A stretch of DNA of 36,200 nt, taken from contig CADBAP010000012.1 of assembly GCA_902792685.1 (NCBI GenBank), positions 1 to 36,200 of the forward strand, given 5' to 3'. Numbering within the stretch: position 1 is the first letter of the stretch; every line of letters begins with the position of its first letter. The notes under the pieces were generated by a model that saw nothing but the letters and a program-made list of their open reading frames with translations, was not told the DNA's origin and did not search any database. The position numbers were made by a program, and so were the translations under genes. This DNA comes from an uncultured Prevotellaceae bacterium. Lineage in GTDB: Bacteria; Bacteroidota; Bacteroidia; Bacteroidales; Bacteroidaceae. This document shows positions 14,801-22,880 of this stretch, one piece after another.

Positions 14801-14831
14801 ATTGCCGTATTGAAAAAAGTACATACCTTTG
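14801..14831 (+). promoter_or_regulatory. promoter of the small lipoprotein gene
   Basis: ATTG (14801-14804), a 19-nt spacer and TACCTTTG (14824-14831). The leader to the ATG at 14883 is about 45 nt and AT-rich. Confidence 0.7.
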
Positions 14832-14882
14832 CATCGTTTTAATAAACAAATGATTGTTTTACAGATTTAAAAAGCAAAGAAA

Positions 14883-15056
14883 ATGAAAAAGTTAGTTTTG
14901 ATGTTCGTAGCTTTCGCAGCTATTTCTTTCGCATCTTGCGGTAATGGTAACAAGCCAGCTGAAAAAGCTGATTCTACAGCAACTGATACTGCTGCTGTTG
15001 TTGACACAGCTGCTACTGTTGACACTGCTGCTGTTGATACTGCACAGGCAAAGTAA
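14883..15056 (+). CDS. 57-residue lipoprotein with an acidic Thr-Asp-Thr-Ala-Ala repeat tail
   Basis: The reading frame begins MKKLVLMFVAFAAI and has a lipobox F-A-S-C with lipidated Cys19. The mature part is only 39 residues: a short linker (GNGNKPAEKADST) and then repeats of D-T-A-A-V / T-D-T-A rich in Ala, Thr and Asp, with no aromatic residues. It is flanked by a good promoter and a strong terminator, so it is a single-gene, probably highly expressed unit. Such small, abundant lipoproteins may coat or space the envelope, but no function can be read. I know of similar short Ala/Thr/Asp-rich lipoproteins in Bacteroidales only as hypotheticals. Confidence 0.85.
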   Translation: MKKLVLMFVAFAAISFASCGNGNKPAEKADSTATDTAAVVDTAATVDTAAVDTAQAK

Positions 15057-15084
15057 TTTAAGCTCGAACAGAAAAGAGAGAAAT

Positions 15085-15116
15085 GCCGCTGGACTCCAAG
15101 AGTCCGGCGGTTTTTC
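15085..15116 (+). terminator. terminator of the small lipoprotein gene
   Basis: Stem CCGCTGGACT / AGTCCGGCGG (one G-U pair), loop CCAAG, followed by TTTTT. Confidence 0.9.
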
Positions 15117-15154
15117 GTTTAAATCCATTTAGGTGAATTTGTTTGATTTGCAAT

Positions 15155-15259
15155 CTACCAAATTGTGGTATTGTCGATACCATATGATGGTACCTGTAGT
15201 ACCAAGCTTTGGTACAAGGAGTACCAGGCTTTGGTACAAGCAGTACCAGATTTTGGTAT
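15155..15259. repeat. 22-bp-period array of GGTAC/GTACC inverted arms
   Basis: Left arms GGTAT/GGTAC begin at 15167, 15189, 15211, 15233 and 15255, exactly 22 bp apart. In the first four units the right arm (ATACC or GTACC) follows after 5 nt, and the next left arm after 7 nt. A right half-unit CTACC at 15155-15159 is in register too. Where the arm changes from C to T (GGTAT), its partner changes to ATACC, so pairing is kept. Spacers are much less conserved. No ORF covers it. Confidence 0.95.
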
Positions 15260-15325
15260 CGATTTGGTACTTTGAGCGTTGAATGCGGTACTGATTCTAC
15301 ATATAATTTTAAAAGTGCTGCAATT

Positions 15326-15387
15326 TCTGCCACTTCTGCAAAACTGTTTGATAATCAACTATTTGTAAATGGCAGATAAGTGGCAGA
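15326..15387. repeat. inverted repeats downstream of carB
   Basis: TCTGCCACTT (15326-15335) pairs with AAGTGGCAGA (15378-15387). Between them lies the right copy of the 19-bp inverted repeat (15348-15366). The stretch 15260-15424 holds no gene. Confidence 0.7.
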
Positions 15388-15424
15388 GATGGCAACAGTT
15401 TGAAAATAAGGAGAATGCAGAAAC

Positions 15425-18400
15425 TTAGTATTCCGCCCAGCTCTTGATAGCCAGATCGTCCAGACTCATGGTGCAGAATGCCTGGATGAAGGCTGATGCC
15501 AGTCGGCTGTTGGTAATCAGCGGGATATTCAGGTCGATGGCTGCACGACGGATCTGATAGCCGTTCGTCAACTCGCGTGGAGTCAAGTCTTTCGGAATAT
15601 TCACCACCATATCAATCTCCTTGCGGTGTAGCAGGTCGAGTGCCTGCGGAGCGATTCCTTCTTCCGACGGCCAATGAACGAGTGTGTTTTCGATTCCATT
15701 ATCCTGAAGATATTTCGATGTACCACCCGTCGCAAACAATTTGTAGCCGTGTTCTATCAACATCCGTGCTGCATCCAGCATCTCAGCTTTCTGTTTCGCC
15801 CCACCTGTAGAGAGTAAGATATTGCCTGGAATTTCCTCACCTTGTTCGTTGATACGGTTGGGAATGCGGTGACCGACAGAGAGCATTGACTTCAACAGCG
15901 CACAACTCGTGTCATCGCCCAGACAACCCACCTCTCCTGTAGAACTCATATCCACACCCAGCACGGGATCGGCCTTCTGCAGGCGATTGAACGAGAACTG
16001 GCTGGCCTTGATACCTACATAGTCGAGGTCGAAGAGGTTTTTTGACGGTTTGTCCACAGGGATTCCCAGCATCACCTTCGTTGCCAAATCAATGAAGTTC
16101 AGTTTCAGCACCTTCGAGACGAAGGGGAAACTACGGGAGGCACGCAAGTTACACTCGATGACCAGAATATCGTTGTCACGCGCCATAAACTGAATGTTGA
16201 ACGGTCCGTTGATGTGTAACTCCTTGGCAATCTGACGACTCACGCGTTTGATACGGCGCACCGTCTCCACATAAATCTTTTGCGGCGGGAACTGAATGGT
16301 TGCATCACCGGAGTGAACACCTGCAAACTCAATGTGTTCACTGATGGCATAAGCCAGGATCTCACCATTGCGGGCGACCGCATCCATCTCGATTTCCTTT
16401 GCATTTTCAATGAACTTCGAGACGACGACAGGATGATCTTCACTGACATTTGCTGCCAACTGCAGGAATCGTGTCAGCTCATCCTTATTGGAGCAGACAT
16501 TCATCGCAGCACCACTCAGCACATACGAAGGACGCACCAGTACGGGGAATCCGACCCTTTCAACAAAAGCACCGATGTCTTCCATGCTCGTCAGTGCACT
16601 CCACTCAGGCTGGTTGATGCCGTTTTCTGTCAGCATCTGCGAGAATTTCGCACGGTCCTCTGCCCCATCGATATCCTTTGCCTGTGTACCCAGTAGCGTT
16701 ACCCGCTGTTCATCCAGGAACATCGCCAGGTTATTGGGAATCTGTCCGCCGGTAGAGACGATGACACCATGCGGATTCTCCAGTTCGATGATATCCATGA
16801 CGCGCTCAAAAGTCAGCTCGTCGAAATACAGGCGGTCGCACATATCATAGTCTGTCGATACCGTTTCGGGATTGTAGTTGATCATCACCGAACGATAGCC
16901 CTGCTGCCGAATGGTGTTCAATGCTTGCACACCGCACCAGTCAAATTCCACAGAAGAGCCGATACGGTAGGCGCCAGAACCCAGAACAACAACGCTTTTG
17001 CCATCGTTTTCGTAGTTGATATCGTGGTATGTTGTGATGGCATCACAACCTACAGAACCCGATGCGATAGAACCGTCGGTTATACCCTGATAGGTGAGAT
17101 AGAGATAATTGGTTTGTGCCGGATATTCCGCTGCCAACGTATCAATCTGTTTGACAGCAGGCAGAATCCCATACTGTTTGCGCAAGCGACGTATCTCTAA
17201 CAAAGCCTGATGCATATTGGCATATTTCCCTTCAAGACCGATGGCGCGGGCAATCTGGAAGTCCGTGAATCCATAGACTTTAGCTGTGCGCAACAACGTT
17301 AAGAAATCAGCGTGCTCGGCGTATTCGGAAAATTCCGAAGAGGCATATTTCTTCAATGCCTCATCGATATCGATGATATGTTTCAGTTTCTCCAGGAACC
17401 AACGGTCAATCTTTGTCAGCTGGTGGATGGTTTCCAAATCGTATTGTGGCAGATGCATCGCCTTGGAGATAACGAACACACGCTTATCGGTCGGCTCACG
17501 CAGGGCGGCATCAACATCAGAAATCTCCAGTTCTTTGTTTTCCACGAATCCGTGCATTCCTTGCCCGATCATACGAAGTCCCTTTTGAATAGCCTCTTCA
17601 AAGGTACGTCCAATCGCCATTACCTCGCCGACAGACTTCATGGAAGATCCCAGTTCTTTGTCCACACCCCGGAACTTCGACAAGTCCCAGCGCGGAATCT
17701 TACAAACCACGTAGTCGAGAGCCGGCTCAAAGAAAGCACTCGTCGTTTTCGTCACCGAGTTCTTCAGTTCAAAGAGACCATAGCCCAATCCTAATTTTGC
17801 AGCCACGAAAGCCAGCGGGTAACCCGTTGCCTTCGAAGCCAATGCGGAAGAACGGCTCAGACGAGCGTTCACCTCAATAACACGATAGTCTTCCGACTGC
17901 GGATCAAACGCATATTGCACATTACACTCGCCAACAATACCGATATGTCGGATAATCCGGATAGCAAGCGCACGCAGTTTGTGGTATTCAGAGTTGGTCA
18001 ATGTCTGCGAAGGAGCTATCACGATGGACTCACCCGTATGAATACCGAGCGGATCGAAGTTCTCCATATTACATACCGTGATACAGTTATCGTAACGGTC
18101 GCGCACCACCTCGTATTCAATCTCCTTCCATCCTTTGAGAGATTTCTCCACCAACACCTGCGGGGAGAATGAAAATGCCTTTTCAGCCAGTTTGTTCAGT
18201 TCCTCTTCGTTGTCACAGAAGCCGGAACCCAAGCCTCCGAGCGCATAGGCGGCACGCAAGATAACAGGATAGCCCAGTTCGCTGGCAGCCTTACGAGCCT
18301 GTTCGATGGTTTCGCAAGCTTCACTCTTGATGGTCTTCACATCAATCTCGTTGAGCTTTTCCACAAAGAGTTCGCGGTCTTCGGTATCGATAATCGCCTG

Positions 18401-18757
18401 TACAGGTGTTCCCAATACCTCCACACCATATTTCTTCAGTACACCACTCTTGTACAATTCCACACCACAGTTCAAAGCTGTTTGCCCACCAAACGACAAC
18501 AGGATGCCGTCAGGACGTTCTTTTGCAATGACCCGCTCGACGAAGTAAGGTTGCACGGGAAGGAAGTAAATCTCATCGGCAACCCCTTCCGACGTCTGAA
18601 CGGTTGCAATATTCGGGTTGATGAGCACCGTACGGATGCCTTCTTCCCGAAGCGCCTTCAACGCCTGACTACCCGAATAGTCAAATTCACCGGCCTCACC
18701 GATCTTCAACGCACCGGAACCGAGGAGTAAAACCTTTTTAATATGATCGTATTTCAT
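15425..18757 (-). CDS. carB: carbamoyl-phosphate synthase, large subunit (CAD/CPS1-like)
   Basis: It makes carbamoyl phosphate from bicarbonate, ATP and ammonia passed from CarA, feeding pyrimidine and arginine synthesis. The 1110 residues hold two homologous ATP-grasp halves (about 1-555 and 585-950) and a C-terminal MGS-like allosteric domain. Motifs such as EFDYSGSQA, INPNIATVQTS, RSAYALGGLGSG-like RAAYALGGLGSG, GWKEIEYEVVRD, EFDWCGVQ and GGQIPNNLA are nearer to what I recall of human CPS1/CAD than to E. coli CarB. Residues about 558-578 between the halves form an extra segment with GSVGCDAITT, encoded by a palindrome also present in carA. It is last in glmS-carA-carB, 49 nt after carA. 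Confidence 0.95.
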   Translation of the reverse strand: MKYDHIKKVLLLGSGALKIGEAGEFDYSGSQALKALREEGIRTVLINPNIATVQTSEGVADEIYFLPVQPYFVERVIAKERPDGILLSFGGQTALNCGVELYKSGVLKKYGVEVLGTPVQAIIDTEDRELFVEKLNEIDVKTIKSEACETIEQARKAASELGYPVILRAAYALGGLGSGFCDNEEELNKLAEKAFSFSPQVLVEKSLKGWKEIEYEVVRDRYDNCITVCNMENFDPLGIHTGESIVIAPSQTLTNSEYHKLRALAIRIIRHIGIVGECNVQYAFDPQSEDYRVIEVNARLSRSSALASKATGYPLAFVAAKLGLGYGLFELKNSVTKTTSAFFEPALDYVVCKIPRWDLSKFRGVDKELGSSMKSVGEVMAIGRTFEEAIQKGLRMIGQGMHGFVENKELEISDVDAALREPTDKRVFVISKAMHLPQYDLETIHQLTKIDRWFLEKLKHIIDIDEALKKYASSEFSEYAEHADFLTLLRTAKVYGFTDFQIARAIGLEGKYANMHQALLEIRRLRKQYGILPAVKQIDTLAAEYPAQTNYLYLTYQGITDGSIASGSVGCDAITTYHDINYENDGKSVVVLGSGAYRIGSSVEFDWCGVQALNTIRQQGYRSVMINYNPETVSTDYDMCDRLYFDELTFERVMDIIELENPHGVIVSTGGQIPNNLAMFLDEQRVTLLGTQAKDIDGAEDRAKFSQMLTENGINQPEWSALTSMEDIGAFVERVGFPVLVRPSYVLSGAAMNVCSNKDELTRFLQLAANVSEDHPVVVSKFIENAKEIEMDAVARNGEILAYAISEHIEFAGVHSGDATIQFPPQKIYVETVRRIKRVSRQIAKELHINGPFNIQFMARDNDILVIECNLRASRSFPFVSKVLKLNFIDLATKVMLGIPVDKPSKNLFDLDYVGIKASQFSFNRLQKADPVLGVDMSSTGEVGCLGDDTSCALLKSMLSVGHRIPNRINEQGEEIPGNILLSTGGAKQKAEMLDAARMLIEHGYKLFATGGTSKYLQDNGIENTLVHWPSEEGIAPQALDLLHRKEIDMVVNIPKDLTPRELTNGYQIRRAAIDLNIPLITNSRLASAFIQAFCTMSLDDLAIKSWAEY
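17031..17059. repeat. palindromic repeat inside carB
   Basis: GTTGTGAT-GGC-ATCACAAC (17031-17049) is followed by CT and ACAGAACC. It matches carA 19429-19457 at 24 of 29 positions. It encodes part of a linker peptide between the two halves of CarB. Confidence 0.9.
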
Positions 18758-18806
18758 GACTCTTTCTTTTTAATGATTAGGGACTTTAAGGAGTTTCAAG
18801 AATTAT

Positions 18807-19919
18807 TTATAAGCTGTCGATAAAGCGGTCGAACATAAACTCCGTGTCAACCGGACCGGAACAAGCCTCCGGATGGAACTGACTGGAGAACCAGGGATTC
18901 ACCGTATGACGGATGCCCTCGTTGGAACCATCGTTCATATTGACAAACAGCTCACGCCAGTCGCGACCGAGTGTGGCAGCATCGACCGCATAACCGTGAT
19001 TCTGCGAGGTGACATAACAACGATTGGTACCAACCTCACGTACCGGTTGGTTGTGACTGCGATGCCCATATTTCAGTTTATAGATACGGGCACCACCGGC
19101 TTTCGCCAGCAGTTGGTTTCCCATACAGATACCACAAATCGGTTTACGCGACATCGACATCTGCTTCTTCAGCACCTCTACCGCCTCAACACAAGTATCA
19201 GGATCACCAGGACCATTGGCGAGGAAGAGACCATCGAAAGTCATATCGGTATAATCATAGTTCCAGGGAACACGGATTACCTCTACCCCTCGGTTGATGA
19301 GGCAGCGGATGATGTTTGCCTTTACACCGCAATCCACAAGAACAACCTTCCTTCCAGCACCTTCATTATAGCGGATGACCTCCTTGCAACTGACACGAGC
19401 CACCCAGTTGATGTCACCGTAGGATTGGGTTGCGATAGCATCGCAACAGACAGAACCTTTGGAGGAATCGCAACATGCAGGACCTGCATCTTCAAACAGC
19501 AGTTGTCCCATCATCACACCATGTGTACGGAGCAACTTTGTCAGCGCACGCGTATCGATTCCCGTCACGCCTGGTACCTTTTCGCGTTTCAGCCAGTCGC
19601 CCAGACTTTCTGTCGCATTCCAATGACTATGTTTCTCACTATAGTCGCTTACGATGATAGCTGAGGCGTAAATCTTGTCACTCTCCATGAACGTAGGCAG
19701 TCCGTTGTTCTCGAAAGTGAACGGTGGTACACCATAGTTACCCACCAACGGGTATGTCAGTACCATCAGCTGTCCTGCGTATGAGGGATCAGTCAACGAC
19801 TCCGGATAGCCCATCATGGCTGTGTTAAAAACAACCTCTCCGGCCACAGGAGCTTCGTATCCAAACGACTCCCCGTGGAATTCTGTTCCATCACTCAATC
19901 TTAAAGTTACCTTCTTCAT
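18807..19919 (-). CDS. carA: carbamoyl-phosphate synthase, small (glutaminase) subunit
   Basis: A class I glutamine amidotransferase of 370 residues that supplies ammonia to CarB. The N-terminal CPSase domain includes M-G-Y-P-E-S-L-T-D-P-S-Y and Y-P-L-V-G-N-Y-G. The GATase domain has nucleophile Cys265 (G-I-C-M-G-N-Q), His349 and Glu351 (Q-F-H-P-E). The stretch T-S-Q-N-H-G-Y-A-V and N-D-G-S-N-E-G-I recalls eukaryotic CAD closely. Residues about 146-166 are an unusual Cys-rich linker (four Cys) containing GSVCCDAIAT, encoded by the palindrome shared with carB. It is 79 nt after glmS and 49 nt before carB, so these probably form an operon. Confidence 0.95.
   Translation of the reverse strand: MKKVTLRLSDGTEFHGESFGYEAPVAGEVVFNTAMMGYPESLTDPSYAGQLMVLTYPLVGNYGVPPFTFENNGLPTFMESDKIYASAIIVSDYSEKHSHWNATESLGDWLKREKVPGVTGIDTRALTKLLRTHGVMMGQLLFEDAGPACCDSSKGSVCCDAIATQSYGDINWVARVSCKEVIRYNEGAGRKVVLVDCGVKANIIRCLINRGVEVIRVPWNYDYTDMTFDGLFLANGPGDPDTCVEAVEVLKKQMSMSRKPICGICMGNQLLAKAGGARIYKLKYGHRSHNQPVREVGTNRCYVTSQNHGYAVDAATLGRDWRELFVNMNDGSNEGIRHTVNPWFSSQFHPEACSGPVDTEFMFDRFIDSL
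19429..19457. repeat. palindromic repeat inside carA
   Basis: GTTGCGAT-AGC-ATCGCAAC (19429-19447) is followed by AG and ACAGAACC. Compared with the carB copy one stem pair is C-G instead of T-A, a paired change. A further half copy, ATCGCAAC, is at 19467-19474. Confidence 0.9.
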
Positions 19920-19998
19920 TGATGTTGTTTGTTATGATCTGTTTTTATCCTGTACTTATTTATAAAAAAGGCGAGCCGACAAACGACTCGCCCAATAG

Positions 19999-21843
19999 CT
20001 ATTCGACCGTAACCGACTTAGCCAAGTTACGTGGTTGGTCAACATCCTTACCCTTGCAAACTGCAATATGGTAAGCCAACAGCTGCAATGGGATGGTGGC
20101 AACCAGTGGTTCGAGACACTCCATACAGTCGGGCAACTCGATAACCCGATCCGCAATCTTTGCAATTGTATCGTCACCTTTGGTCACCAATGCGATGACG
20201 CGACCTTGACGGGCTTTTATCTCCTGTATATTAGAAAGGACTTTCTCATACATTGCATTGTGCGTAGCGATAACGACAACCGGCATATCGGAGTCGATCA
20301 GGGCAATCGGACCATGTTTCATCTCTGCTGCCGGATAGCCTTCCGCATGGATATAGGAGATTTCCTTCAGTTTCAATGCGCCTTCCAATGCAACCGGATA
20401 ACTGAAACCACGCCCTAAGTAAAGGAAGTTACGGGCATAGGTGAATGTACGTGCCAGGTCTGCTACCTGTTCGTTCAGTTTCAGCACCTCTTTGATTTTC
20501 TCAGGAATCTCGCTCAGTTGTTTGACAATCGCAAGATACTCCTCTCTGTTGACGGTACCCTTTGCATCTGCCAGCGCGAGAGCAATCATCGTCAGAACGG
20601 TCACCTGACCCGTGAACGCCTTCGTGGAGGCGACACCAATCTCCGGACCTACGTGGATATATGTTCCCGTATCCGTAGCACGGGGAATACTGCTGCCGAT
20701 GGCATTACAAACACCATAGATGAATGCACCTTTATGCTTCGCCAATTGGACAGCCGCCAATGTATCAGCCGTTTCACCACTCTGAGAGATGGCGATGACC
20801 ACATCATCCTTCGTCACCACTGGATTACGGTAACGGAACTCTGATGCATATTCCACTTCCACTGGAATACGGCACAAGGTTTCAAATATCTGTTTACCTA
20901 TCAAGCCTGCATGCCAACTGGTTCCGCAGGCAACAATGATGATGCGCTTGGCATTAAGCAGTTGACGGCGGTAGTCGATCAACGCCGAGAGTGTCACGTG
21001 ATCAGCCTCAACATTCACACGTCCACGCATACAGTTTGTCAGGCATTCCGGCTGCTCGAAGATTTCCTTCAGCATGAAATGCGGATAGCCACCTTTCTCA
21101 ATCTGCCCCAAGTCGATATCCACCGTCTTGATTTCCAGCTGCTGCTCTTCGTTGAGGATACTGACCACTTTCAGCTCCTCACCCAAACGGATGACAGCAA
21201 TATTCTCGTCATCGAGATACACCACCTTGTCGGTGTACTCAATAATAGGGCTAGCATCAGAACCTAAGAAGAACTCATCCTCGCCAATACCGACAACCAG
21301 TGGACTCTGCTTACGGGCCGCAATAATCTGATGGGGATCATTCTTGTCGAGAATCGCAATTGCGTATGCACCAATTACCTGATGCAACGCTACCTGTACG
21401 GCTGTGAGCAAGTCGAGTTTCTTCTTATTTTGAACATACTCCACCAGCTGCACCAGCACCTCCGTATCCGTATCAGAACGGAACTTTACACCTTTTTCTA
21501 TCAGATTTTTCTTGATGTCGGCATAGTTCTCGATGATACCATTGTGGATGATAGCCAGATTTTTGGATTCAGAATAATGTGGATGTGCATTCTTCGATGA
21601 TGGTTCACCGTGCGTAGCCCATCGTGTATGAGCGATACCCACATGTCCTGTGATATCCTTATCCGCACAATAGTTTTCCAAATCCGACACTTTCCCTTTG
21701 GCTTTGTACACGTTCAGATTTCCGTTGTCGTTTCGCAAAGCCACACCTGCGCTGTCGTATCCGCGATACTCCAGGCGCTTCAGTCCTTTAATCAGAATGG
21801 GATAAGCCTCTTTGTGTCCTAAATATCCTACGATTCCGCACAT
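19999..21843 (-). CDS. glmS: glutamine-fructose-6-phosphate aminotransferase (isomerizing)
   Basis: It makes glucosamine-6-phosphate, the entry to peptidoglycan and LPS amino sugars, from fructose-6-phosphate and glutamine. The 614 residues match the family (E. coli 609). The N-terminal nucleophile Cys2 (MCGIVGY) and R-L-E-Y-R-G-Y-D-S-A-G mark the class II glutaminase domain. Two SIS sugar isomerase domains follow, with C-G-T-S-W-H-A, S-Q-S-G-E-T-A-D-T and E-I-S-Y-I-H-A-E-G-Y. The C-terminus ends L-A-K-S-V-T-V-E, as in active enzymes. It heads a glmS-carA-carB run in which two of the three proteins are glutamine amidotransferases. No TAnnTTTG box is visible in front; no glmS ribozyme is apparent in the 76-nt gap. 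Confidence 0.96.
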   Translation of the reverse strand: MCGIVGYLGHKEAYPILIKGLKRLEYRGYDSAGVALRNDNGNLNVYKAKGKVSDLENYCADKDITGHVGIAHTRWATHGEPSSKNAHPHYSESKNLAIIHNGIIENYADIKKNLIEKGVKFRSDTDTEVLVQLVEYVQNKKKLDLLTAVQVALHQVIGAYAIAILDKNDPHQIIAARKQSPLVVGIGEDEFFLGSDASPIIEYTDKVVYLDDENIAVIRLGEELKVVSILNEEQQLEIKTVDIDLGQIEKGGYPHFMLKEIFEQPECLTNCMRGRVNVEADHVTLSALIDYRRQLLNAKRIIIVACGTSWHAGLIGKQIFETLCRIPVEVEYASEFRYRNPVVTKDDVVIAISQSGETADTLAAVQLAKHKGAFIYGVCNAIGSSIPRATDTGTYIHVGPEIGVASTKAFTGQVTVLTMIALALADAKGTVNREEYLAIVKQLSEIPEKIKEVLKLNEQVADLARTFTYARNFLYLGRGFSYPVALEGALKLKEISYIHAEGYPAAEMKHGPIALIDSDMPVVVIATHNAMYEKVLSNIQEIKARQGRVIALVTKGDDTIAKIADRVIELPDCMECLEPLVATIPLQLLAYHIAVCKGKDVDQPRNLAKSVTVE

Positions 21844-21881
21844 AGTTGTATTTGTGTTTGTGGTTGTTTATATCATCATAG

Positions 21882-21913
21882 AAAAAGAGATTGAGAAATG
21901 AATCTCAATCTCT
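21882..21913 (-). terminator. terminator of the Wza-like gene
   Basis: A perfect 11-bp stem AGAGATTGAGA / TCTCAATCTCT with a 6-nt loop is followed by TTTTTC on the minus strand, 6 nt after the stop codon. It separates this gene from glmS, although partial read-through would provide transcription of glmS. Confidence 0.85.
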
Positions 21914-21919
21914 GTTCGT

Positions 21920-22723
21920 TTATCTGAATATCGTTACGAGCAACGAAGCAACAGAAATCAGAATACTCGTTGCAGAGAACCAAAGCGTAGTACTCTGACC
22001 GATTTCTGAGTTTTTCGATGCCGTTGCGTTTGGCTCTACATAGATATAGTCGTTCTGTTGTACATAATAATAAGGTGAATTGATGAGGTTGGCATCGTTC
22101 AAGTTCAAACGAACGGCATGCTTCTCACCACTGGCATCCTCACGGATCAGCAACACATTATCACGCTTACCATAGATGGTCAGGTCGCCAGCAGCTGTCA
22201 ACGCTTCCAGGATGCTCATCTTCTCCTGACTGACAGGTACCACCTTCGGAGCCTTCACCTCACCCTGTACGGTCACACGGAAACTGGACATACGTACGGT
22301 AACAACCGGATTCTCGGATGCAGCCAGATATGGACGAATCTTTGCCTTGATCAAATCCTCACACTGACCTTTCGTCAATCCCTGTACATGCAGACGACCC
22401 ACAACGGGGAAATCGATATATCCATCGTTGTCAACCAGATAAGGCAACAGCGAACCTGCACCACTAGACGAAATATTTCCGTTAGGATTCAACACCTGTG
22501 ATACTGCCAAGTTGAAAGGAACTGCTGCTTTCGGGTCGGTTGTACTGACAGTGATGGTCAGTTCATCCTTCGGCATGATTTTGGCATCATACAATCCTTT
22601 AGATGCAGCCAGACTGATGGAGTCAATATTCTGGAAATAAGCCACTTGCTTGTATGACTTACAGCCCGTCATCATCACTGTGAGCACGGCTGCCAAAACA
22701 TAACATAAAAGTAATTTCTTCAT
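21920..22723 (-). CDS. polysaccharide export lipoprotein, Wza-like
   Basis: This 267-residue protein has a lipoprotein signal with Cys21 (V-M-M-T-G-C). A Poly_export domain (about 45-145) includes D-N-D-G-Y-I-D-F-P-V-V-G and P-V-V-T-V-R. An SLBB-like segment (about 150-235) follows, with V-T-V-Q-G-E-V-K-A-P and Q-N-D-Y-I-Y-V-E-P. One C-terminal membrane helix (about 245-266) takes the place of the amphipathic Wza helix. Such proteins form the outer-membrane pore for capsule or exopolysaccharide. Here it is an orphan: no Wzc-type kinase or glycosyltransferase cluster is next to it. It has its own promoter and terminator. Confidence 0.9.
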   Translation of the reverse strand: MKKLLLCYVLAAVLTVMMTGCKSYKQVAYFQNIDSISLAASKGLYDAKIMPKDELTITVSTTDPKAAVPFNLAVSQVLNPNGNISSSGAGSLLPYLVDNDGYIDFPVVGRLHVQGLTKGQCEDLIKAKIRPYLAASENPVVTVRMSSFRVTVQGEVKAPKVVPVSQEKMSILEALTAAGDLTIYGKRDNVLLIREDASGEKHAVRLNLNDANLINSPYYYVQQNDYIYVEPNATASKNSEIGQSTTLWFSATSILISVASLLVTIFR

Positions 22724-22751
22724 ATCTTGCGAAAAATCTTATAAAACGCTG

Positions 22752-22783
22752 CAAAAGTACTACTATTTTTTGATATGTACAAA
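22752..22783 (-). promoter_or_regulatory. promoter of the Wza-like gene
   Basis: Minus strand TTTG (22780-22783), a 20-nt spacer and TACTTTTG (22752-22759), 28 nt ahead of the ATG. Confidence 0.85.
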
Positions 22784-22843
22784 CGATATTGTTTTTTTTA
22801 CAAAAAAAATTCGACTTCACAGATGCAGATAGACTATTTTGTG

Positions 22844-22851
22844 TATATTTG
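22844..22851 (+). promoter_or_regulatory. -7 box of the secreted 429-residue protein gene
   Basis: TATATTTG lies 29 nt before the ATG at 22881. The expected -33 position carries no TTTG, so promoter strength is uncertain. Confidence 0.5.
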
Positions 22852-22880
22852 CACCCAGAAATATTGAGTACCTTACAATC

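Noticed and set aside
15577-21822. Many frames of 60-260 codons antisense to carB, carA and glmS
   Set aside because: They mirror strongly coding genes in the opposite strand and match no protein pattern; codon structure explains them.
21844-21919. A glmS ribozyme ahead of glmS
   Set aside because: The gap is too short and contains a simple terminator hairpin; the ribozyme core is not visible.
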